A DNA stretch of 64,000 bases from Marinobacter nanhaiticus D15-8W. GTDB taxonomy: Bacteria > Pseudomonadota > Gammaproteobacteria > Pseudomonadales > Oleiphilaceae. The position numbers and the translations under genes are program-made. The first letter of the stretch is position 1. Every line of letters begins with the position of its first letter. The notes beneath the pieces were generated by a model, which searched no databases, was not told the DNA's origin, and was given only the letters and a program-made list of their open reading frames with translations. Location of the stretch: assembly GCF_036511935.1 (NCBI RefSeq), contig NZ_AP028878.1, positions 2,356,001 through 2,420,000 of the forward strand. The letters are read 5' to 3'. This document shows, in pieces, positions 9,162 to 16,408 of the stretch.

Positions 9162-11303
9162 TCAATACTTACCGTAAGTGCCTTCTTTCAGGGCGTCGAA
9201 AAGGTTTGCGGCGGTATGGATCTCGCCGTCGTACTCGACCTCCTCGTGACCCTTGAGGCTGACTTTGGATCCGTCATCCAGGGTAAATTCGTACACCGTG
9301 CTTTCCAGGTCCTTCTGCTTGACGAGGACGCCCTGGAAGGCTTCCGGGTTGAAGCGGAAGGTGGTGCAGCCCTTGAGCCCCTTCTCGTAGGCGTACATGT
9401 AGATGTCCTTGAAGTCCTGGTATGGGAAATCAGTGGGCACGTTGGCAGTCTTGGAAATCGATGAGTCGACCCATTTCTGCGCGGCGCCCTGAATATCCAC
9501 GTGCTGTGTCGGTGTCACATCATCCGACGTGGTGAAGTAGCTCGGCAGTTTCGCTTCCGGATCATCGGAGAAAGGCATCGCCTTGGCGTTGATCAGGTGA
9601 CGATAGGCCAACAGCTCGTAGGAGAAGACATCCACCTTCTCCTTGGTCTTGCGTCCTTCGCGGATCACGTTGCGTGCATAGTGATGCGAGAAGCTCGGCT
9701 CGATACCGTTGCTGGCATTGTTGGCCAGGGACAGGCTGATGGTGCCGGTCGGCGCGATGGACGTGTGGTGCGTGAAGCGACCGCCTTTTTCTGCCAGCTT
9801 GGCCACCAGCTCCGGCTCGACCTCGGCAATACGCTGCATGTAGGCGCTGTACTTGGCGTGCAGGACGCGGCCCGGAATCTTGTCGCCTTCCTTGATGCCG
9901 TCTTTGGCCAGTTGCGGGCACTTGGCGAGCATCTTGCCAGTCACTTCGAACTCATCGTTCATGATCGGCGCAGGGCCTTTCTCGTCTGCCAGTTCCAGCG
10001 ACTGGCGCCAGCCTTCGACCGCCATTTCGCGAACGACATCTTCTGTGAAGGACACGGACTCCTCAGAACCGTAAGGCATGCGCAGCATCGCCAGTGTCGA
10101 ACCCAGGCCGAGGATCCCCATACCATGGCGACGTTTGTACGTGATTTCGTGACGCTGTTCTTCCAAAGGCAGGCCATTGATCTCAACGACATTGTCGAGC
10201 ATGCGGGTGAAGATGCCGACGACCTTGCGGTATTTCTCGTAGTTGAAGCTGGCCTGTTCGGTAAATGGGTAGTCTACGAACTTGGTCAGGTTGACCGAGC
10301 CCAGCAGACAACTGCCGTACGGGGGCAGTGGTTGCTCGCCACAAGGGTTGGTCGCGCGGATATCCTCGCAGAACCAGTTGTTGTTCATCTGGTTGACCTT
10401 GTCGATCAGGATGAAGCCCGGTTCTGCGTAATCGTAGGTGGACGTCATGATGCTGTCCCAGATGAACTGGGCCTTGACGGTCTTGTAGATGCGGCAGGCG
10501 ACCTTGCCTTCGTCGTTGCAGACATAGCCGTCCTGCACGGGGAAGTCACGGTAGACGAATTGGTTGGCGTCGTTCAGGTCCAGCTCTTCGGCTTCAGCCT
10601 CTTTCTCGGTCACCGGGAAGGACAGGTGCCAATCCTCACCATTTTTTACCGCTTCGATGAAATCCTCGGTGATCAGCAGCGACAGGTTGAACTGGCGCAG
10701 ACGACCGTCTTCACGCTTGGCCTGGATAAAGTCGATAACGTCCGGATGGTGAACGTCGAAAGTTGCCATTTGTGCGCCGCGGCGGCCACCGGCAGAGGAC
10801 ACGGTGAAACACATGCGGTCGAAGATATCCATGAAGGAAAGGGGACCGGAGGTGGTGGCGCCGGCCCCGGCGACGTAGGCCCCTTTCGGGCGCAGGGTGG
10901 AGAACTCGTAGCCGATACCGCAGCCGGCCTTCAATGTCAGGCCAGCTTCGTGGTTCTTCTCCAGGATATCGTTCATGGAGTCGTTGATGCTGCCGGAAAC
11001 TGTGCAGTTAATCGTGGACGTGGCCGGCTTGTGGGCTTCCGCACCGGCATTGGAGATGATACGGCCAGCCGGGATGGCGCCGTTTTTAAGGGCCCAGACG
11101 AATTCCTTGAAATGCTTTTCGCGCTTGGTCTTATTGGTTTCGACATCAGCCAGGGAGCGGGCGACCCGTGCGTAGGTGTCTTCAATAGCGGCATCGACAG
11201 GATCACCGCTCTTGGTCTTTAACTGGTACTTGCTGTTCCAGATGTCCAGCGACGCATCCTGCATGGGAATGGTTGTCATCAGTTCCTGTACTTTCGCGTT
11301 CAT
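9162..11303 (-). CDS. nrdJa: Adenosylcobalamin-dependent ribonucleoside-diphosphate reductase, catalytic subunit NrdJa
   Basis: Makes deoxyribonucleotides with or without oxygen, using a 5'-deoxyadenosyl radical from vitamin B12. The radical motif NPCGE is at residues 319-323 with thiyl Cys321. Redox partners are Cys100 (STINC) and Cys332 (YGSC); the 11-residue spacing of Cys321 and Cys332 matches characterised class II enzymes. APTGTIS and the HPDVIDFI region are also present. ATG 11303 is preferred because GAGGG lies 5 bases before it; an upstream in-frame ATG at 11345 has only a weak site. The 713-residue chain lacks the zinc tail, which is in nrdJb just downstream. Two candidate NrdR boxes lie 227-274 bases upstream. 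Confidence 0.95.
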   Translation of the reverse strand: MNAKVQELMTTIPMQDASLDIWNSKYQLKTKSGDPVDAAIEDTYARVARSLADVETNKTKREKHFKEFVWALKNGAIPAGRIISNAGAEAHKPATSTINCTVSGSINDSMNDILEKNHEAGLTLKAGCGIGYEFSTLRPKGAYVAGAGATTSGPLSFMDIFDRMCFTVSSAGGRRGAQMATFDVHHPDVIDFIQAKREDGRLRQFNLSLLITEDFIEAVKNGEDWHLSFPVTEKEAEAEELDLNDANQFVYRDFPVQDGYVCNDEGKVACRIYKTVKAQFIWDSIMTSTYDYAEPGFILIDKVNQMNNNWFCEDIRATNPCGEQPLPPYGSCLLGSVNLTKFVDYPFTEQASFNYEKYRKVVGIFTRMLDNVVEINGLPLEEQRHEITYKRRHGMGILGLGSTLAMLRMPYGSEESVSFTEDVVREMAVEGWRQSLELADEKGPAPIMNDEFEVTGKMLAKCPQLAKDGIKEGDKIPGRVLHAKYSAYMQRIAEVEPELVAKLAEKGGRFTHHTSIAPTGTISLSLANNASNGIEPSFSHHYARNVIREGRKTKEKVDVFSYELLAYRHLINAKAMPFSDDPEAKLPSYFTTSDDVTPTQHVDIQGAAQKWVDSSISKTANVPTDFPYQDFKDIYMYAYEKGLKGCTTFRFNPEAFQGVLVKQKDLESTVYEFTLDDGSKVSLKGHEEVEYDGEIHTAANLFDALKEGTYGKY

Positions 11304-11869
11304 GCCGCCCTCAATGCTCCGATGATTCTTCGTTTCAGACCTCATAGTGCCTGACCCCAGTCCAGGTGCTTGGGAGCCCTGGACAAAAACAAAATACTAT
11401 ATCTGGTATCCGTGCCTTCGCATGTCCGGATTCAGGACAGGTTCCCGCCGGAGGGGTAGACGCCCTGGGAGCGAGGCCGGTATGGCGCTGTAAGCGCCTT
11501 TATCGTGTTGGCGGGGTTTGCTGAGGCAAACCCAATATATCCGGTCATTTTGCGGGAAGTATAACAGGATATTGTGGTCTGTGAAGATGGTGAAAACTAT
11601 CGCTGGGGTTTGGTTGGTCGATAAAAATCAATGCAGATTCACTTGCATTCAGGGGATTGGCGCGTTCCTTTTGCCATCTTTCGACTACTACATATTGTGT
11701 TTGTGGTGGTCAATATTTGGACGCATTGAAAGCGGATTTGTGACGCCATGCGCGTCTAATGATATGACGTGTCGCTAAAGTGGAACTATGGAGGGGATCT
11801 AGCAGCACGCACGGGCTGTTCAGGCTGTATCGCTTCATATCCAATAAGAGCAATAAGGGACTAACAACA
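11304..11869. other. 566-base divergent intergenic region between nrdJa and the filA-like gene
   Basis: Contains the nrdJ leader, two candidate NrdR boxes (11530-11577) and the filA-like promoter region. On the nrdJ side a GGCGC/GCGCC hairpin (about 11485-11498) and a GTCCAGG/CCTGGAC hairpin (11370-11394) are visible. I find no B12-box sequence for a cobalamin riboswitch. On the other side an AT-rich tract (11581-11770) leads to AAGGGA at 11855-11860, the ribosome binding site for ATG 11870. No convincing protein-coding gene is seen in this stretch. Confidence 0.6.
11530..11577 (-). promoter_or_regulatory. Pair of candidate NrdR boxes upstream of nrdJa
   Basis: Two 16-base elements, ACCCAATATATCCGGT (11530-11545) and TAACAGGATATTGTGG (11562-11577), resemble the NrdR consensus acaCwAtATaTwGtgt. 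Their offset is 32 bases, the three-helical-turn spacing usual for NrdR pairs. NrdR is the general ATP/dATP-dependent repressor of ribonucleotide reductase genes, so the site predicts repression of nrdJab. Each box matches only partly, mainly in one half. Confidence 0.6.
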
Positions 11870-12682
11870 ATGAAAGGCCTGAAACTCAAACCGCTGGCCC
11901 TGTGCCTGGCTTTAACGCCAGTCAGCGCCTTGGCGGAAATTCAAGCGCTCGACGACAGCCAAATGGGAGATGTCACTGGCCAGGCCGGTGTTTCCATCGA
12001 GCTGGAGACCAAGGTAAACATTGACGAATTCCGCTATATCGATGAAGGCACTCTGGCCATCAGTGATATCGAAGTGGGCGGTACGAACCGAACCAACCTG
12101 TTTGCTGAAATCGGCACCAACATCACCAGTCAGCCGCCTAGCGAGTTGCTGGACAACATTCGCATCAATATCGATGTGCTTGCCGACGGTGATGCCGTGA
12201 TCAATATCCTGCCGCAAACCTTTGGGGCCGTCGACTTCAGGGTCAGTACTGGGGAGTGGGCGCTACGGGGTACATCCGATAGCACCACCATCCTCGATAA
12301 CTTCCATATGGATGCCCTGATCGGTTCCGCCACGCTTCGGGTCGACACGGCAACCGATGTCCTGAACTTCAAGACGGATATCGCTATCGATGACCTGGAG
12401 TTCGACGCGCCGTTCATCGCGCTGGGTATCCGCGACCTGCGCCTGACCGGAGACGAGTACGATACTGATGCACCCCAGCCGCTGCGCCTGTTCGCCCATG
12501 TCGAGTTCGACATGTACCGTGGCAGTCGCGCAGATGGGCGAGAAGCACTGGCGATCGACCTGCAGGCATTTCGGTCGGATGTCACCATCGGTGGCGTTCT
12601 TGTCGGCGGCACCTCAATCGGTTCCGTTGCAATGGATAACCTGGTTGTCAGCGACACGGCGATGCGGATCTACGGCCACTGA
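11870..12682 (+). CDS. FilA-like secreted protein (DUF6160 N-terminus), function unknown
   Basis: 270 residues with a clear signal peptide (cleavage after ALA, about residue 22). The mature start is EIQALDDSQMGDVTGQAGVSIELET, shared with the DUF6160/FilA putative pilus-system proteins of Acinetobacter, Pseudomonas and Marinobacter. The rest is rich in Asp, Thr and short beta-like stretches, without Cys in the mature part. ATG 11870 is chosen because it starts the signal peptide and follows AAGGGA; a longer upstream frame has no support. It is a lone gene flanked by a strong terminator. Function is unknown; a surface or pilus-associated role is suggested only by the family name. Confidence 0.8.
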   Translation: MKGLKLKPLALCLALTPVSALAEIQALDDSQMGDVTGQAGVSIELETKVNIDEFRYIDEGTLAISDIEVGGTNRTNLFAEIGTNITSQPPSELLDNIRINIDVLADGDAVINILPQTFGAVDFRVSTGEWALRGTSDSTTILDNFHMDALIGSATLRVDTATDVLNFKTDIAIDDLEFDAPFIALGIRDLRLTGDEYDTDAPQPLRLFAHVEFDMYRGSRADGREALAIDLQAFRSDVTIGGVLVGGTSIGSVAMDNLVVSDTAMRIYGH

Positions 12683-12726
12683 TCGCACTGCGAACTAAAG
12701 CCCCGGGCACACCGGGCAAGCTAAAA

Positions 12727-12765
12727 AAAGAAAAAGCCATGGCGCATCGCCATGGCTTTTTCTTT
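12727..12765. terminator. Perfect 18-bp bidirectional terminator hairpin
   Basis: Arm 12727-12744 (AAAGAAAAAGCCATGGCG) pairs without mismatch with 12748-12765 around a 3-base loop CAT. The A and T ends make it a Rho-independent terminator in both directions, serving the filA-like gene (+) and the ABC ATPase gene (-). Confidence 0.92.
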
Positions 12766-12793
12766 GAAGGCTCAAGGTCAGGGCTGCAGGACC

Positions 12794-13588
12794 CTAGCCC
12801 AACAATAGGCTGTCGTCGCTGACTTCCAGTCCGCGCTGCTTTTCGAAAAGCTGGAGCAGGTCCGCGACTTTCAGGCCGTCACGGTCCTTGCCGGCAATAT
12901 CGAAGACCACCTGACCCTGGTGCAGCATCACCGTGCGACTGCCGACTTCCAGCGCCTGCTTCATGCTATGAGTGACCATCAGGGCCGTCTTCTTCTGGTC
13001 TTCGATGATACGGCGGGTCAGGTCCAGGACGAACGCAGCCGTGCGTGGATCCAGCGCTGCCGTGTGCTCATCGAGAAGCAGGATGCTAGAGGGATTGAGG
13101 CTGGCCATCAACAGGCTAACTGCTTGACGCTGGCCGCCGGACAGGAGTCCCATCTTGTCGGTCAGCCGATCCTCCAGCCCGAGGTTGAGGCTGGCAAGTC
13201 CCTCACGAAAACGCTCGCGGTAACGGGCTTTAACCGCCGTTCCGAGACCCCGGCCCATTCCACGGCGGATGGCGAGCGACATGTTTTCCTCGATCGTCAG
13301 ATCCTCACAGGTTCCCGCTAGCGGATCCTGGAATACCCGGGCGACCCTTCCCGCACGTTTGTGGGTGGGTAGGCGGGTAACCTCTTCGCCGTCCACCTCA
13401 ATCCGCCCACTATCGACGATCACTTCACCGGACAGGGCGTTGAGTAAAGTAGATTTGCCCGCACCGTTGCTACCAATCACGGTAACGAACTCGCCCTGGC
13501 TTACCGTCAGGCTGAGCCCGCGCAATGCAGGATTCTCCAGCGGCGTACCCTTGCCGAAGGTCAGTTTGAGGTCGGTAGCACTAATCAT
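12794..13588 (-). CDS. ABC transporter ATP-binding protein (TrpZ-like importer ATPase)
   Basis: ATPase of a three-gene importer read with the permease and binding protein upstream on the same strand. The 264-residue protein has Walker A GSNGAGKSTLLN near residue 38, signature LSGGQRQAVSLLMA, and Walker B SILLLDEHTAALDP. The His in DEHTAALD is common in this uncharacterised amino-acid-type subfamily (COG1101). Its start overlaps the permease stop by 4 bases (13585-13588), so translation is coupled. Substrate is not determined by sequence; homologues include the Streptococcus TrpXYZ tryptophan system. Confidence 0.88.
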   Translation of the reverse strand: MISATDLKLTFGKGTPLENPALRGLSLTVSQGEFVTVIGSNGAGKSTLLNALSGEVIVDSGRIEVDGEEVTRLPTHKRAGRVARVFQDPLAGTCEDLTIEENMSLAIRRGMGRGLGTAVKARYRERFREGLASLNLGLEDRLTDKMGLLSGGQRQAVSLLMASLNPSSILLLDEHTAALDPRTAAFVLDLTRRIIEDQKKTALMVTHSMKQALEVGSRTVMLHQGQVVFDIAGKDRDGLKVADLLQLFEKQRGLEVSDDSLLLG

Positions 13589-14487
13589 GCGCGGCTCCGG
13601 GAGAGAAAGTTCTTGATGGAGTGCCGGGCGTTGGGCAGCACGATGGCCAGGGTGACTAACACGGCCGTGATCAGGTTGAGGTCCTGGGTCTTCAGACCGA
13701 TAAAGTCTGCGTTCAGGGCCAGGGCTATGGCGATGCGGTAGAGGATGGCACCGATGACACAGGCCAGCAGGGCGCGTAGTACGTTACGCGGCGCCATTAC
13801 GGCCTCACCCCCAATCAGGGAAGCCAGGCCCACGACGATGACGCCCACACCCATGGTCACGTCGGCCGCGCCCTGGCTCTGTGCAAACAGTGCGCCTGCC
13901 AATGCCACGAGTCCATTGGACAGGGCAATGCCAAGGATGATCATCCAGCCGGTCGCAATGCCTTGAGCGCGAGCCATACGGGGGTTGGCTCCGGTTGCTC
14001 GCATTGCCAGCCCAGTTTCGGACTGCATGAAGCGCCAGAGCAGAAATAGCACGACCATGGCCACGATGAAGAACAGCAGGACCGGAACCTCGTGGAACTC
14101 CAGACCCAGGTCGTACCAGGGGGTGAGTACCGTGTCCTCGGTCAGCAGAGCGATGTTGGGTTTGTCCATGATGCGCAGGTTGACCGAATAGAGCGCGATC
14201 ATTGTCAGAATGGAGGCCAGCAGGTTAAGGATGTTGAGTCTTACATTCAGGATGGCGGTCACTGCGCCCGCCGCCATGCCTGCAAGAATCGCCACTCCGG
14301 TAGCCAGCCAGGGATTGTAACCGCCAATGATCAGTACCGCGGCCACGGCAGCGCCCAGGGGGAAGCTGCCGTCCACTGTCAGGTCGGGGAAATGGAGCAC
14401 CCGGAAAGACAGGTAAATCCCAAAGGCAACCAGGCCGTAGATCAGGCCGGTTTCAAAGGCCCCGTAGAGGGCGATTTCGCTCAACAT
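13585..14487 (-). CDS. ABC transporter permease (BPD_transp_2, TrpY-like)
   Basis: Inner-membrane permease of 300 residues and about eight or nine hydrophobic segments, of the LivH/BPD_transp_2 type used for amino acids and sugars. The early region SFRVLHFPDLTVDGSFPLG and the later MRATGANPRMARAQGI are family-typical and form the ATPase-contact loop. It lies between the binding-protein gene (21-base gap) and the ATPase gene (4-base overlap). This arrangement matches the COG4120/COG2984/COG1101 importers. Substrate unknown. Confidence 0.88.
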   Translation of the reverse strand: MLSEIALYGAFETGLIYGLVAFGIYLSFRVLHFPDLTVDGSFPLGAAVAAVLIIGGYNPWLATGVAILAGMAAGAVTAILNVRLNILNLLASILTMIALYSVNLRIMDKPNIALLTEDTVLTPWYDLGLEFHEVPVLLFFIVAMVVLFLLWRFMQSETGLAMRATGANPRMARAQGIATGWMIILGIALSNGLVALAGALFAQSQGAADVTMGVGVIVVGLASLIGGEAVMAPRNVLRALLACVIGAILYRIAIALALNADFIGLKTQDLNLITAVLVTLAIVLPNARHSIKNFLSRSRA

Positions 14488-14508
14488 AAACGTCTCTTAC
14501 GGTGTGTA

Positions 14509-15474
14509 TCAGTTCTCGACGACTTCTTCGGCTTCTTCGATGATTGCCGGCGACAGCTGGATGCCCATGCGCTCAGCCGCAGCGGGATTCACATGCAGGG
14601 ACAGGGCCTCGACGCCGGTGATCGGGATCTCTCCGGGATTCTCGCCGGACAGGATGCGGCTCACGACCTTGCCGGTCTGACGGCCGACGTCGTAGTAGTC
14701 GAATCCGATAGCGGCGACGGCCCCTCGGGAAACCGTGGCCGTGTCAGCAGCGAAGACGGGGATGTCGGCTCTTTCGCCTACGGAGATTACCGCTTCTGCA
14801 GCGGAAATGACGGTGTTGTCGGTGGTGAGGTAGATGGCATCTGCTTTACCGACCAGTGAGCGGGCCGCGCCAAGAACTTCGGAGGTCTTGGTAGCTGCAG
14901 CCTTGACCAGGGTCAGCCCCCGAGCCTGCAGGCGCTCTTCGAGCTGGTTGACCAGGGCGACTGCATTGGCTTCGCCCGGGTTATAGACGGTGCCAATTCG
15001 CTTGGCATCGGGGGTTACACGCAGGACCATATCCAGGTGCTCGTCCAGCGGCAGCATATCTGTGATCCCGGTGATGTTCTTGCCAGGCTTTTCCATATTG
15101 GAAACCAGGCGCGCGCCTACTGGGTCGGTGACGGCGGAGAAAACAACGGGAATATTGCGCGCGGCTGCGGCAACGGTCTGGGCAGATGGGGTTGCGATGG
15201 CCACGATAACGTCAGGCTGCTCACCGACGAACTTGCGGGCGATCTGGGATGCCGTAGCCGTGTTGGCCTGGGCGCTTTCGTGCATATAGGTTACGTCAGA
15301 GCCTTCTTCGTAACCTTCTTCCTTGAGCTGGTCCTTGACGCCTTGGTAAACCGCATCCAGGGCAGGGTGTTCCACGATCTGCGTGACGGCGACGACTTTG
15401 GGGTCGGCCTGCACGGCGCAGGCAAGCAGGAACAGAAAAGCCGAAAAAGCGATTTTCAGGGTTGAGCTGGTCAT
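14509..15474 (-). CDS. ABC transporter substrate-binding protein (TrpX-like, PF04392 family)
   Basis: Periplasmic binding protein of 321 residues. A signal peptide ends near ACAVQA (residue 23), followed by DPKVVAVTQIVEHPALD, the typical start of the PF04392 family. The core shows VFSAVTDPVGA, GITDMLP and NAVALVNQLEE, which line the ligand cleft in the Ybp/TrpX group. ATG 15474 begins the signal peptide and has GGGAG 9 bases upstream; a longer frame to 15624 has no signal sequence. First gene of the importer operon. A hydrophobic or aromatic amino acid ligand is possible but not shown. Confidence 0.88.
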   Translation of the reverse strand: MTSSTLKIAFSAFLFLLACAVQADPKVVAVTQIVEHPALDAVYQGVKDQLKEEGYEEGSDVTYMHESAQANTATASQIARKFVGEQPDVIVAIATPSAQTVAAAARNIPVVFSAVTDPVGARLVSNMEKPGKNITGITDMLPLDEHLDMVLRVTPDAKRIGTVYNPGEANAVALVNQLEERLQARGLTLVKAAATKTSEVLGAARSLVGKADAIYLTTDNTVISAAEAVISVGERADIPVFAADTATVSRGAVAAIGFDYYDVGRQTGKVVSRILSGENPGEIPITGVEALSLHVNPAAAERMGIQLSPAIIEEAEEVVEN

Positions 15475-15686
15475 GCGCTTGTACTCCCGGTCTGTTGGGA
15501 AAGGTTTCTTATCGTCCGCTGGACATATTTGAGGCCCCGGATCTGGCAGGGCAGTCACGACATTGTTGTACGCAATCTTTGAGCTAGGTCGACCGCGTGG
15601 CCGAAAAGCTGCGGATTCTACCACAGAAGTCTGATTTCGCTCCCTAGTGGGAAGCCGCAGCTTTACAGGTAAGCCGGTTAGCCGGG

Positions 15687-16082
15687 TCAGGAGGACGAGC
15701 GAACGTGACGGTAGCGCAACTGGGTCCTGAGATTCTGGACGGCTTTGGACACCGTATAACCAAATGCGGTTATGAACATAAGGGCGAGACCGGTGAGCAG
15801 GAGGTCCGGCATCAGGGTTGCGTGGGTATCGAGTTGGAATGCTTTCAGGGCGGCGTTCAGATGCTGGAACAATAAATAGAGCGTAAAACCGAGGCCGGCA
15901 ATGCAGGAGCCGATCTGGGTAAGGCTAATCATCAATGGTGGGATAGTGGCTTTCTGTCCGCAGTAACTGCACTGATAACGGTCCGCGGCGTCAGGTTCGT
16001 CCAGACGCGAGACCGGATCCATCAGGCCTTTGCCGCAACTAACGCAGACGTACATGGTGGGTTTGCGATCGAAACTCATCAT
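15687..16082 (-). CDS. Small zinc-ribbon membrane protein, function unknown
   Basis: 131 residues, not recognised as a named family. The N-terminus carries two CxxC pairs (CVSC and CSYC, about 25 residues apart), a typical rubredoxin-like zinc ribbon. Two hydrophobic segments follow, around residues 50-70 and 88-110, then a basic tail. This suggests a membrane-anchored protein with a cytoplasmic zinc ribbon. Two ATG codons stand side by side at the start (16082, 16079) and the ribosome binding site is weak. The gene stands alone between the ABC operon and the divergent acyl-CoA synthetase gene. Confidence 0.65.
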   Translation of the reverse strand: MMSFDRKPTMYVCVSCGKGLMDPVSRLDEPDAADRYQCSYCGQKATIPPLMISLTQIGSCIAGLGFTLYLLFQHLNAALKAFQLDTHATLMPDLLLTGLALMFITAFGYTVSKAVQNLRTQLRYRHVRSSS

Positions 16083-16408
16083 CCGCTTCTATTTGTTGTC
16101 GATTCGGCTCCTATCGTGCCCTAAACCAGGCGCCGTTTGCATCCCCCTCGGTACATCTGTCCCAAACGGTCCAAGGTATTCCATTTGTGAAGCCAGGGAT
16201 TTGTGTCTATCGTGATTTAGTTGAATACCTGTCACATTCTGACGGATTGAGGTGTGCTGAAATTGCGTGGACTACACGCTTCGGCGGAACGAGGCAAAGG
16301 GCTCAAAAAGTAAGACAGGACGGGTAATCCTCACTGCGGCAACGGTGCCACCGTCCAGCCTTCGCAACAGATGAAACAACAACACCAATAAGCAGGCAAG
16401 GAAAGTTC
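16083..16408. other. 326-base divergent intergenic region
   Basis: Lies between the zinc-ribbon protein gene (-) and the acyl-CoA synthetase gene (+). AAGGAAAG at about 16397-16404 is the ribosome binding site for ATG 16409. I see no clear promoter pair, repeat, RNA gene or conserved reading frame otherwise. Confidence 0.5.

Noticed and set aside
9501..11222. 573-codon open frame on the plus strand opposite nrdJa
   Set aside because: It lies wholly inside the strongly conserved nrdJa gene, lacks recognisable domains, and is the usual result of GC-biased codons leaving the antisense frame open.
11370..11394. GTCCAGG/CCTGGAC hairpin as a terminator upstream of nrdJa
   Set aside because: On the nrdJ strand the T-rich stretch precedes the stem instead of following it, so it cannot act as a Rho-independent terminator there.
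11304..11529. Cobalamin riboswitch in the nrdJ leader
   Set aside because: I looked for a B12 box and core motif on the minus strand and found none; only generic hairpins are present.
11518..11778. 86-codon frame on the plus strand in the nrdJ-filA gap
   Set aside because: It begins in the NrdR-box region, has no ribosome binding site and gives no recognisable protein.
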